64,000 bases of DNA, from assembly GCA_963573315.1 (NCBI GenBank), contig OY752140.1, forward strand, positions 992,001 through 1,056,000, in the 5' to 3' direction. Made by a program: the position numbers and the translations under genes. Each line of letters starts with the position of its first letter. Positions within the stretch are counted from its first letter, which is position 1. Source of the stretch: Entomortierella parvispora (Eukaryota; Mortierellomycota; Mortierellomycetes; Mortierellales; Mortierellaceae). Below the pieces are notes generated by a model that was not told the DNA's origin, searched no databases, and saw only the letters and a list, made by a program, of their open reading frames with translations. Positions 26,397 to 36,506 of the stretch are shown in pieces.

Positions 26397-28052
26397 ATGC
26401 TCAAAAACTCTACCTGGAGTAAGAATGTGTGCTTGCAAATGGACATTTCATTCTCATCTTCCTGAGCAGGCATCATTTGTCTGACATCTCTAATGTCATT
26501 CACTTTTATTACATTCTTGCCCCATAGAACTCGAGGAGACCAACCTGGCTCAATTCGGTGGCGAGCTTGAAAAGTCGCACCGCAAGGAGGAAGGCGCACT
26601 CGAGAAAGCCTGGAGCAAGGAGACTGGTGTTGGCTCCCAGGTTGGACTTTGGGTCTGGCGCATTGAGCAGTTCCAGGTCGTAGCTGTTCCCAAGAAGGAC
26701 TATGGTACTTTCTATAGTGGCGACAGTTATATTATCTTGAACGTAAGTCTTTGGTGTCGAGACGAGATCGTGGAAGATGGGGAAGGTGGACGCCAATGGG
26801 TCAAAACCTGTTCTTGACCTAGCAAACGAGCTGACCTCTTCAATTGGTCTCACTTTTCATTGTAGACCTATCAAAAGAAGGACACGGAAGCACTCTTGCA
26901 CGACATTCACTTCTGGCTCGGCGAGGAGACCAGTCAGGATGAGGCTGGTACCGCTGCCTACAAGACCGTTGAGCTTGATGACTGTAAGATGAAGAAGGAT
27001 CCATAGACCAAAACAACACAAGGAGGATGGATCATTGCGAGAGAGGATGTTGCGTATCCTAACACCTCAAATCCACTCCCTCTAATAGACTTGGATGGCA
27101 GACCTATTCAGCATCGCGAGGTCCAGGGACACGAGTCCAAGCAGTTGTTGTCGTACTTCAAGACCTTTGCGACCCATAATGGAGGTGTCAAGTCCGGATT
27201 CCATCACTGGTCCGCTCCCGAGTACATTGCTCGTCTCCTGATGGTCAAGTCTGCCCCCGTTGCTGGAGGCCACAAGTCTTCAGTCGTTGTGCGTGAGGTG
27301 CCAAAGTCTATGATCAACAGCGGAGATGTCTTTATTCTCGACACTGGCAAGGTTCTTTACCAGTGGAACGGCAAGGGCAGCTCGGGCATCGAGAGGGTCA
27401 AGGGTGCCGAATACGCCCACGGCATTGAGGCCGATCGTGCTGGAGCCATCAATGTCGAGACCTTTGGTAAGTGAGAGTTTTTTATGGATAGTAGGTTTTT
27501 GTCTTTTCAATTGCATCTAACGCGACACTTGCATTTTGTTATTCTTCTCCTTTAGACGAAGGTGACCGCGATTGCCGCGTCTTCTGGGCTGCTCTCGGTG
27601 GTGAAGTGGAGGTCAAGCCTGCCACAGCTGTTGCCGCCGAGCCCGAATACGTCAAGAACTTGTTCCGGTAAGAAAAGCAAAATGTTTTCCGGGCAATTGA
27701 AGGCTCATTGTACATATTCTTGAACTTGAAAGGAAAAAAAAAACTAACAGGCGTGTTCTTTGCAAGCTTTAGCTTGAGCGACGCTAAAGGCCAGTTGCAG
27801 TTCACCAAGGAGGGATCTGGGCCTGAGGTGACCAAGGCTCTTTTGGACTCGAACGATGTCTTTATTTTGGATGTCCAGCATGAGATCTTTGTTTGGGTTG
27901 GTTCCAAGGCCAATGCCGAGGAGCACAAGAATGGATTGCACTATGCTCAAGAGTACCTCAAGCGCGAGGGCCTTCCCAGCCATACCCCCATCTCCAAGGT
28001 CCTCGAAGATGGAGACCACACCATGTTCGACAATGCTTTGAACCGCTTTTAA
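26397..28052 (+). CDS. Severin/fragmin-type actin-severing protein (gelsolin family)
   Basis: Six exons (26397-26418, 26528-26742, 26866-26983, 27089-27466, 27556-27667, 27767-28052) give 376 residues, close to the roughly 362 of slime-mould severin. Such proteins cut and cap actin filaments in a calcium-dependent way in the cytosol. Three gelsolin repeats are visible. The first holds [16 protein letters not shown] and [19 protein letters not shown], the type-2 calcium and actin contact block. The second holds [19 protein letters not shown], and the third [19 protein letters not shown]. The first exon codes for only seven residues (MLKNSTW); the next codon is split and leads into [11 protein letters not shown], the usual severin start. 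No villin headpiece is present. The AATAAA is at 28117. Confidence 0.93.
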
Positions 28053-28116
28053 AACAGTCGTTGTTTAAGAAAGCCCGTTCGTGGCGATCCCTGTCGAGTT
28101 GTAAATATCGAAAACG

Positions 28117-28122
28117 AATAAA
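28117..28122 (+). terminator. Poly(A) signal of the severin gene
   Basis: AATAAA lies 65 nt after the severin stop. The next gene on the same strand starts 257 bp further on, after an A24 run at 28224-28247. Confidence 0.6.
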
Positions 28123-28215
28123 GAAATACTAGCGAGAAGCCGCAATGGGCGCAGATCCGCAGATGACCAGGTCCTGTGGTGATCTTGGTTTAACTGAAGG
28201 AGGGAGAAAGAAATG

Positions 28216-28223
<8 letters not shown>

Positions 28224-28247
<24 letters not shown>
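28224..28247. repeat. A24 run
   Basis: This homopolymer lies between the tandem severin and CoA-binding genes. Confidence 0.9.
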
Positions 28248-28378
28248 TCGCACAAGCCGCGTCTGCCCGCGTTGAGCACGCGAGACAGCCGAGAAATTTT
28301 CGCCATCCAGTCGAAAGTGACACCATTTCTTCTTTGGCTTCCTCATTTCCATTCCATCTTCTTCATTGTGCATTTCCA

Positions 28379-28882
28379 ATGGCTTCTCAACAGACTCTTG
28401 TCCAAGAGTGGTTCGCATCACCCTCTCAAAAATTCGCAGTTGTTGGCGCATCTTCCAACCGCTCAAAGTTTGGCAACAAGGTGTTGCGATGGTAGAGTCT
28501 CAAACCAACCCTCCATTTTTTTTATCGGGTTATTGATATCTGATATTCCTGCTTTGATCTTCCCAGGTACATCGAGAATGGCTACACGGCTGTCCCTGTG
28601 AACCCGAAGGAGCCCACCATCGAGTCCCTTAGTTGCGTTCAAAACCTGTCCTCGCTGCCAGGCGACGCCTCTGAATACTACGTCTCCATCATCACACCTC
28701 CCACAATTACGAAATCTGTCCTGGAAGAGGCGCACAGGAAGGGTATCCGACGGGTTTGGTTGCAGCCCCAGGTCGACTCCCCAGAAGCCCTTGCCTACGC
28801 CAAGGAAGTTGGACTTGAAGTCATTTCTCGTGGTCCCTGTGTCCTAGTTGATGGCATCCCCAACCGCAAAGCGAAGCTGTAG
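28379..28882 (+). CDS. CoA-binding Rossmann-fold protein (YccU-like)
   Basis: Two exons, 28379-28491 and 28567-28882, encode 142 residues, the normal size for stand-alone CoA-binding proteins. FAVVGASSNRSKFGNKV is the first strand and phosphate-binding loop. VPVNPKEPTIESL, YYVSIITPPT, VWLQPQVDSPEAL and GPCVLVDG follow in the order of bacterial YccU and archaeal relatives. This domain is also the first domain of succinyl-CoA ligase alpha, but here there is no ligase part. The physiological role is unknown. The intron is 75 nt with a GTAGAG donor and a tcccag acceptor, and the split Trp codon (TG|G) keeps frame. AATAAA follows 10 nt after the stop. Confidence 0.9.
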
Positions 28883-28892
28883 ATTCAGTCGA

Positions 28893-28931
28893 AATAAAAA
28901 ATATACATAAATCAAACACAGTCGATTTATT
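28893..28931. terminator. Facing poly(A) signals of two convergent genes
   Basis: AATAAA on the plus strand (28893-28898) and on the minus strand (28926-28931) lie only 27 bp apart, so the mRNAs of the CoA-binding and hydrolase genes probably overlap at their 3' ends. Confidence 0.6.
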
Positions 28932-28948
28932 GAGGATGTTATAGCTGT

Positions 28949-30998
28949 TCAAGCAACGGGAACGTCGATCTCCCCATTGACAATTTTCAGTAGCTTGGTC
29001 AGGACACCATCGGTATCACGCAAGCCAGAGTGCATGTACTCGTTGGTAACCCAGAGTTGGATTCCTTGGATGCCAGCGGCAGTCTTCTCGGAACACTCAC
29101 GGCTGACATACATGTCATCATAATACACAGCTGCTGCGACAGGGACCTTGTTCTTGGCAAGGACTTGTTCATCATACAGCTTGGGCCAAGTAGTGCACTT
29201 GGCCAAGATCTCGGCACACTCCTTCAAAGGCTGGAGCGATACATAATCTTCCAGCATCCAGTCGTACATGTGTTCGCCTGTCAAAAACGAACAAGATCAG
29301 TACATGGTTGTTGTCAAAAGAATGTCCGTTCCACAGCAATACATACCAGTAAAGTAAACAATCTTGCTTGCATCATCTTCATAGGCCTCAAATGCCTCCA
29401 CCGAGTATCCGAAGACTGACTTAAATTCGCCAACAAGGAGCTTAGAGGCTGTCCAGTCAGAGGCATACCCAGGCCCATCACAATAGATTGACTCGTGCAA
29501 AACGGCGTAAATAGGTGGAATTTGATCCTGCGAGGCCATCTCGGCCAAAAACAAGCTCGACAACTCTTCCTTGCCGTCAATGTTCACAAAGGCCTGGAGA
29601 CAGAGAGAGTGGACTCGATCCATTCCTCCAGACACTCCAAAGTTGAGACCCATTTGCTGGAATTTGCGAGGAGTCAAAATGCCTCCGGAAGGGAGCACGA
29701 TCTTGTGTGTCGCGAGATGCTTCATAATTTTCTTGACACGCTTAATGTCCAATGGGAAGCGTTTGTAGTAACGCTCTGTGTGCTCCATGACGCTTTTATA
29801 CGAACGACGGTACACAGTTTCCAGAGAATCCTTCATCGGTGGGATGCCTCCAGTGAGATAGGCTGCAGTAAGTGATTCTGGGCTAAAGTCATACAGTGCA
29901 ATAGTCCTCAGATGTCAGCCATAATCTTTCGAGAATGAGATAATTTAGTCCGAGAAACATTCACTTACAACAAGGAAAGATAGGTCGTGATACAAAATCC
30001 TCCGTAACTTTGGCCAAGGAGACTCCATTTCTTCTCAGTGCAGTTGGCTATCACGAAAAGGGAAGGGGACAGTTAAAACAGACCATGGTTAGATATGAGT
30101 CGACTCGTTCTGCTCCTGCTCTTGCGATTCATCGCGATCCATTGCGATTTTCGATATCCCTCTTTCCACAAATCTCCTTTTCGTACCAAGCAAGGTCTCG
30201 CGGATCAATTCCGAGTCCCGAACGATCGAGTCTGCTCTAAACTGCATAAAATAGTCTGCCTGTTCCTGAGGAGTCTTGAACCGCGACAGTGACTGCACGG
30301 TAATCGCAGTCGAAAGTCCCGTTCCGCGCTGATCCAGCAAGAGCACATTGTATTTTTTAGAGGCAACCTTGACCCAGCCACTATCATGGTAGAAATGAGC
30401 CGATTAGAGCTGTCCCTATCTTTTCCAATTGCTTCTCACAGAAACATTCAGGTCGACTTACGAGTTGTAGGCAGGTCCCTGAAATCCAGGACCTCCTTGG
30501 AAAAAGATTAGCCAGGGCATCTTGTCAGCATCCCCCTGTCTCTCGATAGCAACCACCTTTTCCACCAGGTACGTTGTTAGTTTTTAGAAAAGAACGCTGG
30601 ACTGTCAAACAGGAGGTTGATACTGAAAATAATATGCTTACTCTGCGGGCAAAGACAACGATAGTCTCTTTGCAGGAGTTATCCGTGTGTTTCAAAGGGA
30701 GATCAAAGTAGTAGTCTTGAGTCTTAAGACCGTTGGAGACAAAGGACTCCACGGGTCCTGGACGAAGGTAGCTGGACCCGGTCTTCAGAGTGGTTGAGCT
30801 GGTCATGACAGGGCTGTGGATGGGAGATTGGGCCTGAGACAATGGAGATGGGGAAAATGGAGATGAAGCAGACATTCGACTGGAGGAAGGGATAAGTAAG
30901 GTACGGATCGGGGCACGAAGAGGGATGCGGAGACTGAGACGAGGGCTTGCGGCGGAAACAAGAAGAAAGCGCTGACGGGCGAGGAGAAGGGAAGTCAT
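28949..30998 (-). CDS. Prolyl-aminopeptidase-like alpha/beta hydrolase (peptidase S33)
   Basis: Six exons (30642-30998, 30462-30556, 30187-30380, 29969-30047, 29347-29882, 28949-29277) give 529 residues. Prolyl iminopeptidases remove N-terminal proline from peptides. Visible motifs are FFQGGPGFQGP (oxyanion loop, about 138-148), NVLLLDQRGTGLST, and the nucleophile elbow WSLLGQSYGGF with Ser229. DGPGYASDW follows, and the C-terminal EYMHSGLRD supplies the likely catalytic His503. The first 40 residues are rich in Arg, Leu and Ser without acids, like a mitochondrial presequence; Met42 could start a cytosolic form. A six-codon uORF overlaps the start. The substrate is inferred from family likeness only. 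Confidence 0.88.
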
Positions 30999-31015
30999 GA
31001 CGGAGTAGGGATCAT
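30995..31015 (-). promoter_or_regulatory. Short uORF overlapping the main start codon
   Basis: ATG at 31015-31013 opens six codons (MIPTPS), and its TGA shares bases with the main ATG (ATGA overlap). This layout can make main translation depend on reinitiation or leaky scanning, if the transcript starts upstream of it. Confidence 0.5.
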
Positions 31016-31382
31016 CGCGTGGGAAGAACGACAAAAGAGGAAGGGATCCGCGCGTTCTGATTTCTGATTATTATTTATCGGGGGATGGTTCCTGGATTAA
31101 AAAACTAGTCTTCGCCACTTGCTGATTCGACGAATGTCACGTCCTGCTCCTGCGCAAAAGCAATCAAACCAACTAACTCTCTGTGGTCCTGTGCCCCTTG
31201 AAGCTTGAACGGCTGCTTGCACGCACGTATGCGTCCCTTTGTTTCTTCTCTTTCTCTCTCCGTCTATCTCTCTTTCCTTCATTCCTCTCTTCTCCTCGTT
31301 TATCCCATCCCATTCACCTCACATTCATTCATTCGCATTCTCACCAGAGACCATTTCCTGACTGCAGAAAGACGGATCCCTG
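30999..31382. promoter_or_regulatory. Bidirectional promoter region
   Basis: 384 bp lie between the divergent hydrolase and 5'-nucleotidase starts. It is C/T-rich towards 31250-31330 on the plus strand. No TATA box is obvious. Confidence 0.5.
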
Positions 31383-31954
31383 ATGCGCTTCTTTTCTCAA
31401 GCCGACAGCCTCCCGCGGCTCTCGACGCTCTCGCTAGTGACCAGCCTCCTTGCCGCTGCGGCCACGACCTCGCTCGCTTTGCCCACGCAGAACGATGGCT
31501 GGCTGAACCTGACTGTTATCCACACGAACGACGTGCACTCCAGAGTTGATCCCGCCAACGACTTTGGAGTAAGCTGCACTGCTCAGGACATTGAACAGGG
31601 ACATTGCTATGGAGGCACTGCCCGCCACAAGACCGTTATCGACCGCTTGCGCCAGGCCAGCCAGAATTCCCTTCTTCTAGATGGAGGTGATGAGGTAAGC
31701 CCACCTGCCTTGCTCTTCCCGCGGTTAGACAAGTAAAAAAAGAACCGAGCCTAACTCATCCCACAATTGCCCTTTTTCTAGTTCCAAGTAAGGGCATGCA
31801 TGCATGAATCAGTAAAAGAAGCAAACGTGCAAGATCGGCGCTTGTCTATTCGCGATTATTTTTATTGTTTTATCATCTAACGAACCGTGCAACTGCTGCT
31901 AGGGTACCCTCTTCTACACCTACTTCAAGGTATGGTCCTGTATCCAGAGAACTA

Positions 31955-31987
<33 letters not shown>

Positions 31988-33786
31988 CGACTCTCCAAAC
32001 TAACGTCTCTCCTTGTCCTTGATATTCCTTACCCGGTCCCCCCTCCAGGGCAATGTCACAGCCCAGGTTATGAATGAGCTGGGATACGATGTTAGCACGA
32101 TTGGCAACCACGAATGGGACAACGGCCCTGAAAACTTGGGCCGTTACTGGCCAAAGCTCAAGTTTCCAATTGTTTGCGCGAATATTGATTTCTCAAAGAA
32201 CCCCGAACTGGGAAAGTGGGTCAAGCCTTACCACATCTTTGAGGATCTTGGTGTCGGTGTAATTGGTTATATTACCAACGTAAGTGCGTTCGAACGGATA
32301 CGTCTTTGCAATTGATATCCATTATTTCGCTGTTTTGACTTTTATTGTTTTGATCTCTAGACGACAGGCGATATCTCCAATGCTGGCCCCAGTGTTTCTT
32401 TCACAGACCCAATTCCAGCGGTCCAGAAATATGTGGATGAATTGGAGGCTAAGGGCATCAAACGGATCCTTGCAGTCTCCCACAATGGATATGGACCAGA
32501 CATGGAGCTTGCTGCCAAGACTCATGGAGTCGATTTGATCGTTGGTGGTCACAGTCATTCATACCTCGGTGACCCCAAGAATCCCCTCTATGAAGGGCCG
32601 TATCCAACCATCATCCAGAATCAAAAGGGCGAGAACACGTTGATTGTGCAGGTAGGCGATGTGTGTTCAACGCACAATGTCTCTATTCCTATGATTGGTA
32701 TTGGATTCTCACAAACCTACGTCTTTTTAGGCATTTTGCTGGGGCCGCTACATTGGTCATTTGGATGTCGTATTTAATCCCGAGGGCAAGATTGTGCAAT
32801 GGGAAGGTGCCCCAATCCTTGTGGAGAACTCTCTTCCAGCGGATCCTGAGCTTCTCAAGGAAATTGATGGATGGAGAAACGAGTTTGAGGAATGGGGCCA
32901 AACCGTGCTCGGAGTCGCTACGGATTCTTTTGATCAAGGTAGCTGTAAGCAAGGCGAATGCTCGATGGGAAACCTGGTTGCAGATGCCATGCTTGACATT
33001 GCCAGGACTCCGATCCTCGGTGCTCATGGCGGCGATAAGGAGACGAAAGAAACGAGGCCCTGGACAGATGTTGCGTTCATCAACAGTGGTGGTATCCGAT
33101 CAGGATTGCCTGCAGGCAACATCACGATCGAGATGATCATGACAACCTCGCCCTTTGGAAACGGTCTTATTCAGACTCAGATGACAGGTGCCGAGATCAT
33201 GGCGATGCTGGAAGCTGTTTCCGCAGGACGGTACAAGGACTCTCAAAAGCAGGTCACCTCCAACATCCAAATCAGTGGACTGCGCTATACCTACGATTCC
33301 TCTCGACCCTTAGCGGAAACACATCTCATTCAGGCCGAGATCCAGGGCTACGATGGTATTTGGACCGCGGTCAAGCCAAGACGCATCTACGGCATTGTCA
33401 CTTTGGACTTTGTCTTGTCAGGAGGTGACAATATCTTGGAAAAGAAGTCCAGAAGGGAGATCAAACTCGAGTTGCTGGACAAGGTCTTGATGGATTATAT
33501 TGAGAACAGGGGGAAAATCACTCCTTACAAAGATGGCCGTATCAAGGATGTCGCTGTAAGAAGCCCTGAAGCTGATTCCTTGAAGCCTAGAGGAGCTCGC
33601 TGGCCCATTGGAACCCCTGAGCACCTCAAGAGTCAGTACCCTGGAGGCGTTCAGGACATGATGGCCCACTATCAGCGCTTGAGACAAGCTGGTGTAGGTT
33701 CTCGACGACTGGGCCGTGTGGGCATGGGGGTTTCTTTTGATGAGAGCTTTGAACATGATATGCCTGAACAAGACGTCTTGGTCTAA
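31383..33786 (+). CDS. Secreted 5'-nucleotidase (UshA/CD73-type)
   Basis: Six exons (31383-31694, 31782-31787, 31903-31929, 32049-32279, 32361-32651, 32731-33786) encode 640 residues. The enzyme removes phosphate from nucleoside monophosphates outside the cell. Residues about 10-33 form a signal peptide. The metallophosphatase core shows HTNDVHSR (D50, H52), DGGDEFQGT (D103), IGNHEWDNG (N135, H136), VSHNGY (H233) and VGGHSHSYL (H256, H258), which hold two metal ions. The C-terminal nucleotide-binding domain has INSGGIRSGL and FGNGLIQTQ. No GPI signal is obvious at the C-terminus (EQDVLV), so a soluble or wall-bound form is likely. Exon 2 is a 6-nt microexon and exon 3 only 27 nt; both are needed for the conserved core. 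The intron before exon 4 contains an A30 run. Confidence 0.93.
31782..31787 (+). other. 6-nt microexon (Phe-Gln) of the 5'-nucleotidase
   Basis: TTCCAA lies between a pyrimidine-rich acceptor (gccctttttctag) and a GTAAGG donor. It encodes F105-Q106, which complete the conserved D-x-G-D-x-[FY]-Q-G-T motif of the metallophosphatase core. It is phase 0 on both sides. Confidence 0.8.
31956..31985. repeat. A30 run inside an intron
   Basis: This homopolymer lies in intron 3 of the 5'-nucleotidase gene, 26 nt after the donor. Confidence 0.9.
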
Positions 33787-33861
33787 ACAATTTATATAGT
33801 TATACATCATCATACAGCGAGAGATATACCAGTTCTTTAGTAGATTGAAGATGAACACTAT

Positions 33862-34935
33862 TTATATTTTTCGCAGCCATGTGAAGAACGGTCCTAGAAC
33901 TTCGGGGAGGGAGTTTCCTTCAGAGTCGGAGACATGGCTCGAATTTTTTGCTTCTTGTGCATTGTCCTTTGCTTCACCATTGACACTATCTTTGGGGGAT
34001 GCGCGCTCATCATCTGTCTCTGTCCTATCACTACCATCACTATTAGAGTCGTTGTCATCATTGTTGATGTTGTTGTTGTGGTCCCTGTTAATTGTGTGGA
34101 TATCCTTTGACGATGGCGAAGATGAGAAATCAGAGCTCTTGTATATCTTGAGGACAGGGTCCTTCAACTTCTTTTCTGATGCGTGTTTACGTTTCCTGTG
34201 GTTCGGCATCAAACCGTCGTCGGATACTTCCATTCGCTTTCTGGATTGTGCCGACTGTAATGTGGTGGAAGTTGCTCCGTTCACTGCAGATCCAGAGGGC
34301 TTTGCTGCAATCAACTTTGATGATGATGACGATGGTTTGGTATACTGTGTTCCTGCTGTTTTCTGGTGAAACATATTGTTGTGAGCCTTCAGACTCTTTG
34401 ACGATCTTAGAAGCATCCTACAGTCCTTGACGGGACACTCAATGGTCCCCTGTAGCTGCCTTAAATGGTTCAGATAGTGGTCCACAATGTTACGAGGGTT
34501 CCGAAACGCTGCTGGGCAATTTGGGGATATTACGTTTTTCCACAGACCTCCTTGTTGCTCCTCCTCACTCTTTCGAACATGCTGGTTCCATTGACAATAC
34601 GTGGCGGGCTCAAGATTGACCTTTGAGTGTTTCGATCCTGTCTTTTTGCGACTAAAGCCCTCCTTCAAAACGGCTTTTGGTGCCTTGGTCGTGGTGCTGG
34701 GCAAACTTTTCTTGGCTCCATTGAAATTCGGGGTAACAATCTTTTCGCTCGACTTTGAGCCCTTGGATTCCTTTGGATGTTGGATTTCTTCTTCTGAATC
34801 TGACAAGACGATAACAACAGGCGGACGCCTTCGAGGTTCCATGGCTGATTGCGATATTAATTTGGATGGTGTACGGTCGCCATTGGTTGACTTGATCGAC
34901 ATCGCTGTTTCCTGACCCTTGCTCGCCTTGGCCAT
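33862..34935 (-). CDS. Zinc-finger protein with a SUMO-interaction motif
   Basis: One exon gives 357 residues. Residues 39-50 read PVVIVLSDSEEE, an almost ideal SUMO-interaction motif (hydrophobic VVIVL followed by Ser and acids). A C2H2 finger follows at C167-x4-C172-x12-H185-x4-H190. A second, irregular one may use C114, C140, H153 and H157, with 25 residues between its cysteines. The C-terminal half is disordered, with basic patches (NHRKRKH) and an Asp/Asn/Ser-rich stretch at 270-315. A nuclear role in SUMO-linked chromatin or DNA repair is inferred. I do not recognise the family. It is convergent with the 5'-nucleotidase; the stops are 76 bp apart. Upstream exons cannot be excluded. Confidence 0.7.
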   Translation of the reverse strand: MAKASKGQETAMSIKSTNGDRTPSKLISQSAMEPRRRPPVVIVLSDSEEEIQHPKESKGSKSSEKIVTPNFNGAKKSLPSTTTKAPKAVLKEGFSRKKTGSKHSKVNLEPATYCQWNQHVRKSEEEQQGGLWKNVISPNCPAAFRNPRNIVDHYLNHLRQLQGTIECPVKDCRMLLRSSKSLKAHNNMFHQKTAGTQYTKPSSSSSKLIAAKPSGSAVNGATSTTLQSAQSRKRMEVSDDGLMPNHRKRKHASEKKLKDPVLKIYKSSDFSSSPSSKDIHTINRDHNNNINNDDNDSNSDGSDRTETDDERASPKDSVNGEAKDNAQEAKNSSHVSDSEGNSLPEVLGPFFTWLRKI

Positions 34936-36506
34936 GTTCTAAAGGAGTTCTTCCTGGTCTTTGGTCGTCTGGGTGTGGTATTCTTTTTTTTTGCTGAGGA
35001 TCCTTGACTGTGCTTTGGTCGTTTGTGAACTTGACTTTTTCTATTGTGGACCGATATTGATCCCAGCCCTGAACTCGTCTCTGGGGAGTCAGGCGGTATT
35101 GGCAACACTGTGTTTGAAGGTGGTACGGTCTTTGATGGCGATCCAGCTAGTGCGGCTTGCGATGATGATCGAGAAACTCAATGTCCTCCCGAGATCTTTG
35201 TAAAAAAAGGAGAAGATGAGTATAGAACGCTTGAATTCAGTCCTTTTTCTTCATTTCAGGAATCTCTCCATTGTGGACAGGGGGGAATCTTCAAAGATAC
35301 TGATGCGGGATTCGGGAACGAGATGCACGTGATACACCTTTGCCACCAATATTTTGAAATGTGAAGAAATATACACCGAGGTCCTCCACGATGTGCCTGA
35401 CAGCGGTGGCCCTCGTATTAGTAATCCATGACCCGTGAGTAACCTGCGCGCATGTAAACTCGATCCGTATGAGATGTCTCCATAAGTGGGTGGGACACAT
35501 GTCGACAGGCGAGAGAGACGTTTTGGGACAAGACGCGTCTCTGATTTTGAGACCCGGTACTGCTGTAGGCTTTGTGTTTGAAATGACGCACTGTGCGACC
35601 ACTGTCCCACACCGGCTTGGACAAGGGAGTCTGTCACAAGCCCGTTTTTCGTCAAGTGCTGTCACAGGGTCTCGAGAAAAAGTGAGGGAGAGGTGTCCAT
35701 GTTGAAAATAAAATGCTCACAGGCATCCTCATGTAAAAAATACAATTGCTTTGACATCATGCAACGGGGGCGAGGGCGGCACTCAGTTTAATGAAAGCAA
35801 TAACATCTCCCGGCCCGATCAACCCGCAGTGCAGTGCGCAGGACGAAGCCCTGCTCACGACCTACGCATGTTCAGTACGCACTTGATTGTGGATATGGAC
35901 TACGCGTACGTGACATTGGCTGACATGAGAGAAAACCGAGGTGGAAAAGAGGGGAAAGGGGGGAATAACGGTCCTTAGCCGTCCACATCGTACGGATTCA
36001 GAGAAGCTCATTTGAAGAGACGGGGAGTTTTCGTGCAACTTGTGAACCGCTACATGCTAGCAGAGTGTTCAGAAAAGAGACGGGAACGGAGGTGTGGTTC
36101 TGCTCCAGAGTTGGTGATCTCAAAAGGAGGAGGCGCCCAATCGCTGCGCTCGTACGCACAGTAAGGGATCGTCAACAAATGCAAACATCGATCAAATTAG
36201 CAGACGAGGCTGGCTCTGATGCCCATGCCAACCATGGCATTCAACCGGAAACAGAAAAAAAAAAAAAAAAAAAAGAGGCGCACCAATTGTCTCATCTTTC
36301 TCTTTTATTCCTCTCCTTCCTCCTAAATACTTCTTCCTCTTCAACATCACTGTCACCTTCATCATCCTCTGTCCCCAGTTTTCTCCTCTCCTCTCCTCTC
36401 CTCTCCCCTCAACTCTACCTTCCTCCTCCTCACTCCTCTCCTCTACTTTGTGCACTCTTATTCAGTCCCTGCAGATCGACCCTCATTCACATCCTATTCC
36501 TCCGTA
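34936..36506. other. Intergenic, some unexplained open frames
   Basis: 1.57 kb lies between divergent genes. On the minus strand, frames at 35251-35655 and 35291-35665 and one at 34857-35108 (Lys/Arg/Ser-rich) have mixed composition unlike simple leader sequence. They could be leader exons or remains of a gene, but I cannot join them into a model. An A20 run is at 36255-36274 and a (CTCCT)n run near 36385-36412. The latter is probably the leader of the ceramidase gene. Confidence 0.35.
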
